Origin: Stereum hirsutum FP-91666 SS1
Taxonomy: Eukaryota > Basidiomycota > Agaricomycetes > Russulales > Stereaceae
Direction: 5' to 3'
DNA: 64,000 bases
NCBI RefSeq assembly: GCF_000264905.1
Contig: NW_006763133.1
Span: forward strand, 2,536,906-2,600,905
Made by a program: the position numbers and the translations under genes. Shown in pieces: positions 57,520-64,000 of the stretch. A model generated the notes under the pieces. It did not search any database and was not told the DNA's origin. It saw only the letters and a list, made by a program, of their open reading frames with translations. The first letter of the stretch is position 1, and each line of letters begins with the position of its first letter.

Positions 57520-58716
57520 CTAGGTATCTCGACCGGAAGGTGGCCGGGTAGCATTAGTTGGCGGTGGGACAGAGGCAGAGGCCTTGGTCGTATCTTCAAT
57601 GGGCCACTCCGTCTCAGAAAGCTCTATCCCGAAACACTGAGGCAGCTTCATCCACATTTGCGCTCGAAGATCCTCATATCGCCGTCGAACGAGGGCTTCA
57701 CAAGCCTGACAGGCCGCAAGAGATTTTATCGCGTCCCAATGCCAATAAAAGATATCGGGACTGGTGAACCATCTTATGCGAGCGGCATGCATCAGCAGCC
57801 CATGCAATGCGGATCCACAGAACGTCGGCCGTTTACATTCTGGGCTTAAAGCGCCGTCGAACACGGTAAAGAGGAATTTGTGATGGAGGTCGAGGAGGGC
57901 GGGTCTGCCTTCATAGCACCGGGCGATCAGCGATGGATCGTCGCGAGTGATACCGCGACCGTAAGTCTGAGAGGCTTTGTCGATGATGGACCGGAGGGAG
58001 GATGGTTGCTCGAGGCAGCAGTAGTAGAGCGCGAGAGGGAGTATATAGGGCAGGTCGTGCGTCAAAGCTAAGAAGGCGACCATTGGAGCCTCTGGGACAG
58101 TCGGGGCTTCTATCGGAAGTACGAAGGAAGCAGAATTGGCAAGGTCGAAGTTGCGAAGAGTACTTGGATAGCATATAGCCAGTCGACGAATGGCATCGTC
58201 GCGCAGACGGTCGACTTTGTATTTTGTGCCCATTCGAAGCCAGGCAGAGACGAGCGTGAAGCTGACTTGTTCTGGAGCTGTACATCTGGACACCATAGAG
58301 CCATAAGGTGTGGGAGTCGTGGAGAATGAGAGATAGACGCGAACGTACTCAGCATCGTATAAACTGAGGAGAAGCTGCTCGATGTCCGCAGGGTCATCGT
58401 CCAGATGTATGTATCGCAGGTCCTTCTCCCCTGGCGTTGGAGCCTCTTCAGATATGGGAACTGCCTGAGAAAGAACGACCAATGCTTTCAGGACTGAAGA
58501 CTGGTCGCATAATGTGGCTTGGTGAACACGGAAGAGCATAGAACTCAGGATCACAATGACGGTGCCGTCTTCGTGCCACAACTTTTGATTACACTGCGGA
58601 AGAGGTAGTTCTTCGACATTTACGACTTCGGTCTTGACGCGAGCATCTATGAGCATAGGCTCAACTGATGAAGCGGTCTTGTCGTTCTGTTGAGGGGCTA
58701 TGGGCATCTCAACCAT
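57520..58716 (-). CDS. BTB/POZ-domain protein
   Basis: Two exons, 58716..58349 and 58285..57520, give 377 residues; the frame is also open through the 63-bp intron (58286..58348, GTACGT...GTCCAG), so an unspliced 398-residue form is possible. Splicing restores the usual BTB spacing (SLYDAE then VSFTLVSAWLRMGTKYKVDRLR). The BTB core is LWHEDGTVIVILSSMLFRVHQATLCDQS (given here as the family pattern; residues ~46-73), which mediates protein-protein contact. Such BTB proteins with a long helical C-terminal half are a large, mostly uncharacterised family in mushrooms. No kelch or MATH domain is seen. The function is unknown. Confidence 0.8.
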   Translation of the reverse strand: MVEMPIAPQQNDKTASSVEPMLIDARVKTEVVNVEELPLPQCNQKLWHEDGTVIVILSSMLFRVHQATLCDQSSVLKALVVLSQAVPISEEAPTPGEKDLRYIHLDDDPADIEQLLLSLYDAEYVRVYLSFSTTPTPYGSMVSRCTAPEQVSFTLVSAWLRMGTKYKVDRLRDDAIRRLAICYPSTLRNFDLANSASFVLPIEAPTVPEAPMVAFLALTHDLPYILPLALYYCCLEQPSSLRSIIDKASQTYGRGITRDDPSLIARCYEGRPALLDLHHKFLFTVFDGALSPECKRPTFCGSALHGLLMHAARIRWFTSPDIFYWHWDAIKSLAACQACEALVRRRYEDLRAQMWMKLPQCFGIELSETEWPIEDTTKASASVPPPTNATRPPSGRDT

Positions 58717-61700
58717 TTATCCTGTATCGCATATATTCAGAGTCCACGGACGGCGTAAAAAAGGTATAAGCTTAAACAACCTACCACAACGGTTCTAATT
58801 CAAAGTCTGGGCCGGACGAAAGGGGTCTAATATGTTGTCTCAGACGTCGAAACACAGCTTGTAGTACTTATTCCACCGTTATGTTGACGGGCCTGACGCC
58901 ACACGATTTCTCGAGCGCTGCCTACTTCACAGAATATGGTTCTAAAGAAAATACGCATCCATAAGACAAGCTGCCCGAAGTTATAGATGCTTGCGCAACC
59001 TCGTAACAAAGAGAGAGAAAACCTACCTTTCTCGCTTGTCCGTGAACAGCACGCCAATCGGCGACCGCTGGTTCTTCCTACTAGCCGTTTAGGGGAGAGG
59101 TCGACGCGTTCGAGCCCGTGCGAAGATCTCAGGAAGCTCTGTGAGGAATAATGCGGCTTAAATGGGGTAAATTTCTTCACGATGGGGACGTGCTCAACGA
59201 CGTGTCGAGGCGGTGGTGAACGCAGGGAAAGACGCGTCCGCCGCGGACGGTCATTGTTCTCGACGCGACGCGACTTCGGGAAAGGCCGGAATCAACTTGG
59301 TTGAAACACCGTCATTGTGGCGAGTGGCGACATCTGGATTGCATCCACAAAACGGTACCGCTAGCAGTACGTTATGTACCACTCCCTGTGGGGAGATTTC
59401 CACGTAAGCAGAACTGGTCTCAGTGACTCTTGTTGATAGTCCTGACCATATTCTTCTTCCTTCTTCTCGATGACTGCTCTCCGAATCGTTCGCCAGTCGA
59501 TTGACCCTCAGGCTCTAGACAGGTTTTCGACACTTAGGCTGTTCTCGTATGTGTGCTTCAGTCTTTTGACAGCCGTCTCTCCCGTTCTCCCTCCCATATC
59601 TTTCGCTATTCGTTCTTATTCAAGTTATCCTGTTGCTTTCACTCGTAGGTCTGCAATCGAGGACGAGGACCGAAATATCGAGTACAAACAGAGTCCTTTC
59701 GCTTCCATTGGAAGTTTTCTTGAGCTCGTATTACAACACGCAGGCCATTCCAACTGCAGGAACATAATGCCGACCCTCCACCTTTTAATGTACTGTTGTA
59801 ACATCATGCAGGGAGTACTTACACGACAATATACACTCTCAAACTGTGACCACTATGATCAGAGATAAAACAAAGTCTTTACACATTTTAGATCCGCCAC
59901 GCAGTCTGGGTCCGGGCCACACAAACCACAATACTTATAGCAATGTACATTTCCCAACCACGGCCTACGAAAATTGTCTCGGTATGCGAAGGGCAGACTC
60001 TTGCTACCCCAGCCATAACTCTGTGTCTGCGTATGGACCACCATAGACCGTTCCGTCGGTGGATCCACTGAAACATTCTACGTCGACCTATACCGATAAA
60101 AATGCATCGCTCTTCATTACAATGGCGGAACGGCCGGACTCACGGCTCCACGCCCAGCGTGCGCGACACAGCACGGAACAAGAACTGCATGATCATAAAT
60201 CATAGGGTCTACATTCCCTCTGGCACGGACCTCGAGTTCAGTGGTTGACTTCGGAGGGGATCTGCTCGAAGAGCAAATCACACTGCGCTATAGGGCAGGG
60301 CATTAAGAACGCAGCTAAGTATGTCAACGGTCGCAGAATACTGGATCTCGAAGCGTGTCAATCCGATTGCTGCCAGCACGGGCTCGAGTGTGGACTTGCA
60401 CTGGCGAAATATGCATTCACATCTTCACACCATGCACGAATGAATGAAAGCGGCGTGTTACGAGTCTGTGTGAAGCGATCTCGCTTGGCACGATCGAAGG
60501 ACTCACCAACATTGAGAGAACCGGAGAGCCGTACTTAGCGAGCGCCGTGTTCCATGGCAGAGCATGCCACCTGCTATGCAGATCTGTGGCTAGTAAGCGA
60601 GCCTGGAGAGCAAATGGGCAGGTTTTCGGCGCGGAGTCAAGGAATGCAACCTGTTATTGTTTCCTGCGGGGATGAATCAGCTTGAGACCCCCACGCACTC
60701 GTGGCATACTATAGTGGAAGTAGAGGGATGCAGTGACTGGCGGTGCTTACAGGGAACCAGAAATTTCGCGGTCGCGGTGCGAGTTGCATGGAAAGTGGAG
60801 CTAGATCGCGAGCCTCGAGTATCTCAGGATTGGTGGTCAACGCTCTCTCCTGAAGCATGCAAGCGAGTCAAGGGCCCGAGGCGAATCGGAGTCGACTTTG
60901 ACCCAACGAGAGGACCACGCATCGAAGGCTCAGAAGTCAACAACTCGACGCTCACTGCTCAGCTTCGAATCAACCACCACTGGCAATCGATCGCAGTGGC
61001 AGTGGCGCAAAGTCCGTGTCCGTGTCGACCTGAACGTCGGAAATGAATTCGAAGCTCACACTATCCGTGACTCGAGAAGAGCTAAGATTGGGCGAGATAG
61101 AGCTGTGAGTGTAACATGCCTGTTGTGTTTCATATGCCAGTTACTGTAGAAGGTAGAAGAGGCGAGTGAGTGAAAAGGAAGTGTCTTGACCTTCTCTCCG
61201 TGCCATAGCAGGCCATAGCCTAAACAACGTGTCGCCTTCCGCACCCGAAATTGCGGTCATGTATGCTCGAACGGCGTCGTACAGCTCGAAGTGGGAAGGG
61301 GTAGTTCGTGTTGGCCATGGGTACTTGTGCGTGATATACGCCATGGCAGCTGCAACGATCATCTATGAAATCTCTGGAACAGGGCCGACTCGAGTTCTCC
61401 AAGTGGGTATCTTATCCAAAGATGAGAGAGATTTTGGGAGAAAGAAGTCGACAAGAGCACAATCAACTCACAATCTTCGACGGGGCCGGAAGCAAAATTG
61501 AACCGGGCTCAGATATGACGGTCACTTGACACGGTTGGAATTCCACATCCGGCGCGAGGACGTGTGGAGCTTCAAGGTCAGGTTGGAATCGGGAAGCAAA
61601 GTCGTACTGGACCTAGTGTGGGGTAAGTGTGGGGTAAGTCATTTGAGGATCGAACGAACGGAACGGAAGCAAAACGAGATGATAGTCGGCGTATGTACTG

Positions 61701-62829
61701 GTTTGGGGACCGTCGGAGCCAACCTGATCTTGGGACACTCCACACTCGGACACTGTACTAATAGCATGTTAGTTGATGAACATACAAAGTACCCGAACCA
61801 CGAAAACGGGCGAAATGCTCACATACGAGGTCACCAGCTCAACTTGTTGGTGGCGCCACCTACGCCACTACGCCACTTGCAACCCGGTCTCCCTGACTTA
61901 CTCCTTCGAGGCTTTCTGGAAGTTAGTTGAAAAGGTGCTTGGACCGAAAAGGCATAGCTCACCACGCCAGCTCACGACGACGTCACACGAGGACAAAGCA
62001 ATGCGTCTCGAGACTCGGTTGGGTTTGTGTATTTCAACAATTGATGGGGCCTTGGAAGGTTTTCAAGTCTCGGTTAGCGATCTTTTACATAGCGTGAATA
62101 TAGTAGGGTATTAACCGAATACATAACGTACGCGGGATCCACGAGCACCTGCCAGTGCGTTCAAAGCTTCAAAGCGGCCCATTAGTATTGTGACGCAATG
62201 TTTTCGGCCGACTCGGTTGAGAGACCGGCGCAGGGTCACGATGTCTGCAGTAATTATACAGACTCGTTTTACCTTCATGCTACTGTACACCGCATACCAC
62301 ACTGATCAAAACTCAGCTCCTCCCTCTAGCACTGAGGCAACCTATAAGTCAACTAGACCCATCGATTCAGATACTCAGGCCTCATCCCTCAGGCCCTACG
62401 AAACGCGTGGGTGTTTCGAGGGCCGACTGAGGTGCCTTTCCGCAGACAATGATGCCCAGCCAATAGCTGAGTTCTGTCAGGTTATGTAGGTCAATGATGA
62501 TAAGAAGAAAGGCTTCGAAGAGCCAATGATGAGCTCACATCGGAGTCAGTTGACTACATTCAAGCTGTAAGGGGTAAATGTAATGAGTATCGAGGGTCGC
62601 GTTGCGCGTCCTTACACGAGAAGAGGCGGAAGGAGCACCGACGAACAGGAAGGATTCGTCGTGACGAAGCGCGTCGGTGTCTAAAGCTATTCAATGTTTA
62701 GTAACTCGGGAGAAGTGGAAGCACGAAAATCGAGGGTTGGGCGCCGATCAGGTGTTGGGACAGGTTGGGACGTACATACGTTCAGAGTCAACCGGCGTGG
62801 CGCGTTAGGTGGCCCACGACACTACAAAT
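58717..62829. other. gene-poor right arm
   Basis: About 4.1 kb with no confident gene. Only a possible small orphan leader ORF (59470-59868, listed separately) and short repeats are seen, such as GTGTGGGGTAAGT twice in tandem at about 61617-61641. Other frames show no family feature. Confidence 0.4.
59470..59868 (+). CDS. possible small mitochondrial-leader ORF
   Basis: Exons 59470..59546 and 59649..59868 would give 98 residues. The intron is GTATGT...CGTAG, and the join reads LRLFS-SSAIEDEDR, which looks like a mitochondrial presequence (Arg-rich start MTALRIVRQSIDPQ) with a cleavage motif. The rest matches no family I know and becomes Cys-rich and uninformative. It could be the surviving 5' end of a truncated gene, a true small protein, or chance. 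Evidence is thin. Confidence 0.3.
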   Translation: MTALRIVRQSIDPQALDRFSTLRLFSYVCFSLLTAVSPVLPPISFAIRSYSSYPVAFTRRSAIEDEDRNIEYKQSPFASIGSFLELVLQHAGHSNCRNIMPTLHLLMYCCNIMQGVLTRQYTLSNCDHYDQR

Positions 62830-62985
62830 GTTGAAGATATCATCAGCATTGAAATATTCACACTTACACTTACAAGATGCGAGTTAAGGCAGGCCTCACC
62901 GCCCACGCTCAAGATATCGTCAGCATTGACTCCGAGTCGGACACTTACAATCAAAGAAAAGGTTCCCGTTCCCCGGGAACGGGCA
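62830..62985. repeat. diverged direct repeat and hairpin
   Basis: AAGATATCATCAGCATTGA at 62833 and AAGATATCGTCAGCATTGA near 62909 are near-identical and about 76 bp apart; each is followed later by ACACTTACAA. Next to it, 62965..62983 forms an 8-bp perfect hairpin (CCCGTTCC, loop CCG, GGAACGGG). The purpose is unknown. Confidence 0.7.
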
Positions 62986-64000
62986 CGAGAAAGGCAAGAA
63001 ACATACCATAACTTATCTGTAACATAAACCGAGAACAAGACATCGACATCGACGCATCTCGACATGATCCTCCATCCTCCATCTTCCAGTCTTGGAAAGT
63101 GCGCCTCGGAGATTAAGTACACCGGTGCGGCCTGCGCCAATCATTGACAACCCGCTGAAACGAACGTTCGTGAACCTCAGGCCCTAGCGCGACGATAAAT
63201 AAATTAACAAAAAAAACCGTTCGTTCATCAGCCTAAGGAACTCTTCCCCGGAGATGACTTCGCTTCAAGCTCAAGAACAAAGGAATGAAAACGAAACGAA
63301 ACGAACACGGAAATGGGGACATGGGGAAATGAGGAAACGGGGAAATGGGGAAAGATAAGGCCACTAGCAGTGACGGAACAGCCTCCCACGCACCTCACTC
63401 TCACTCTCACTCTCACTCTAACGTTGCATGAAGAAAATTTCCTGGCGTATCTGCATCTCCATCCCGCTCCTGGCGAGCTCCTGGTGATGGGAGTTCGGGA
63501 ATTAGCTTCACTACCCGACGACGTGCGACGAACGTTCCTGGAGGCTGATTGTCGAAGCTTGTCGAAGTCGGGAGTGTCCATGGGCGGAGGCTGTATAAGT
63601 AAGATCAGCTCCGCAAGGGAATATTCAATACTGATATTTGCCGAGGTGGTAGTTGACTCCTCCCGAACACCGCCCAAAGCGCAGGGTCGAGTAAATTGCA
63701 CACCACAACTTGACTTTGTGTCAACGAGTGCTCGGTACTGAATCTGAGTCTGAATCTGGAAAGTGAGGTAAGGGTAAGGATCCGGGATATGTTCGAATTC
63801 GTGTCCTCGTTGCGGATGGACCCCGTCCGGATAGAATTGCGCTGCGTATACGTAGGACGGAGCACCCTGTTTGGGGAATGGAATGTTTCATTGACATGTC
63901 GACAGGTTACGAGCTAAGATCTAAGAGCCCGACAAGCAAAGCATTCGAAGACGAACGGAACGGGGATGAGCGAACGAACGAACGGTGAAGATATGATTAT
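62986..64000. other. gene-poor right edge
   Basis: About 1 kb with simple sequence: GAAACGAAACGAA and GGAAATGGGG-type runs at 63288-63356 and a TCTCAC/CACTCT microsatellite at about 63395-63420. A plus-strand frame at 63313-63741 reads through the microsatellite and is not supported. No gene is seen. Confidence 0.4.

Noticed and set aside
1522..63000. biosynthetic gene cluster from the acyltransferase, O-methyltransferase and GH88 genes
   Set aside because: They lie about 50 kb apart with housekeeping genes between them and no core synthase, so no cluster is supported.
63313..63741. 142-codon frame near the right edge
   Set aside because: Runs through a CACTCT microsatellite and simple GGGGAAA repeats; no domain.

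Overview
This is eukaryotic nuclear DNA from a filamentous basidiomycete, most likely an Agaricomycete. The evidence is dense short introns (about 50-90 bp, GTRNGT donors, CTRAY-type branch points, YAG acceptors), genes separated by a few hundred bases, fungal-only proteins such as elongation factor eEF3, and an arrestin-like protein, a tiny Cys-rich metallothionein and intron-rich gene models typical of mushrooms. Splice sites were placed by eye by keeping reading frame and family motifs across exon joins; every multi-exon model below sums to a whole number of codons. No transcript data were available.

Layout, left to right. 1-13 kb: a BAHD-type acyltransferase (+), a ZUP1/UFSP-like C78 cysteine protease (-), a small unrecognised W-rich protein (+), a decayed WD40 relic, a second small unrecognised protein (-), a 3.3 kb gene-poor stretch with a diverged tandem duplication, then glyoxalase II (+). 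13-21 kb: Sft2-like Golgi transport protein (-) and the large mRNA-decapping scaffold EDC4/Ge-1 (-). 21-24 kb: gene-poor DNA ending in a strongly TATA-driven 33-residue metallothionein (+) made of three tiny exons. 24-31 kb: Rab geranylgeranyltransferase alpha (-) divergent from the splicing factor Syf1 (+), then ribosomal protein uL30/RPL7 (-), one of whose introns looks like a host for a box C/D snoRNA. 32-46 kb: arrestin-like protein (+), cytosolic TrpRS (-), V-ATPase subunit a (+), eEF3 (+), M50B-like membrane metalloprotease (+). 46-59 kb: F-box protein (+), TATA-binding protein (-), class I O-methyltransferase (-), GH88-type secreted hydrolase (+), an unrecognised 498-residue protein (+), BTB-domain protein (-). 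The last 5 kb (58.7-64 kb) holds no gene I can support, only short repeats and a possible small orphan leader ORF.

Most genes are core housekeeping (translation: eEF3, RPL7, TrpRS; splicing: Syf1; transcription: TBP; mRNA turnover: EDC4; membrane traffic and pH: Sft2, Bet4, V-ATPase a, arrestin). The accessory genes are the acyltransferase, O-methyltransferase, GH88 and metallothionein. They are scattered and do not form an obvious biosynthetic cluster. The observations most worth a second look are the intronic snoRNA in RPL7, the 6-nt micro-exon in glyoxalase II, the mini-exon metallothionein and three GC-AG introns. I found no convincing mobile element, CRISPR array or wholly new system.
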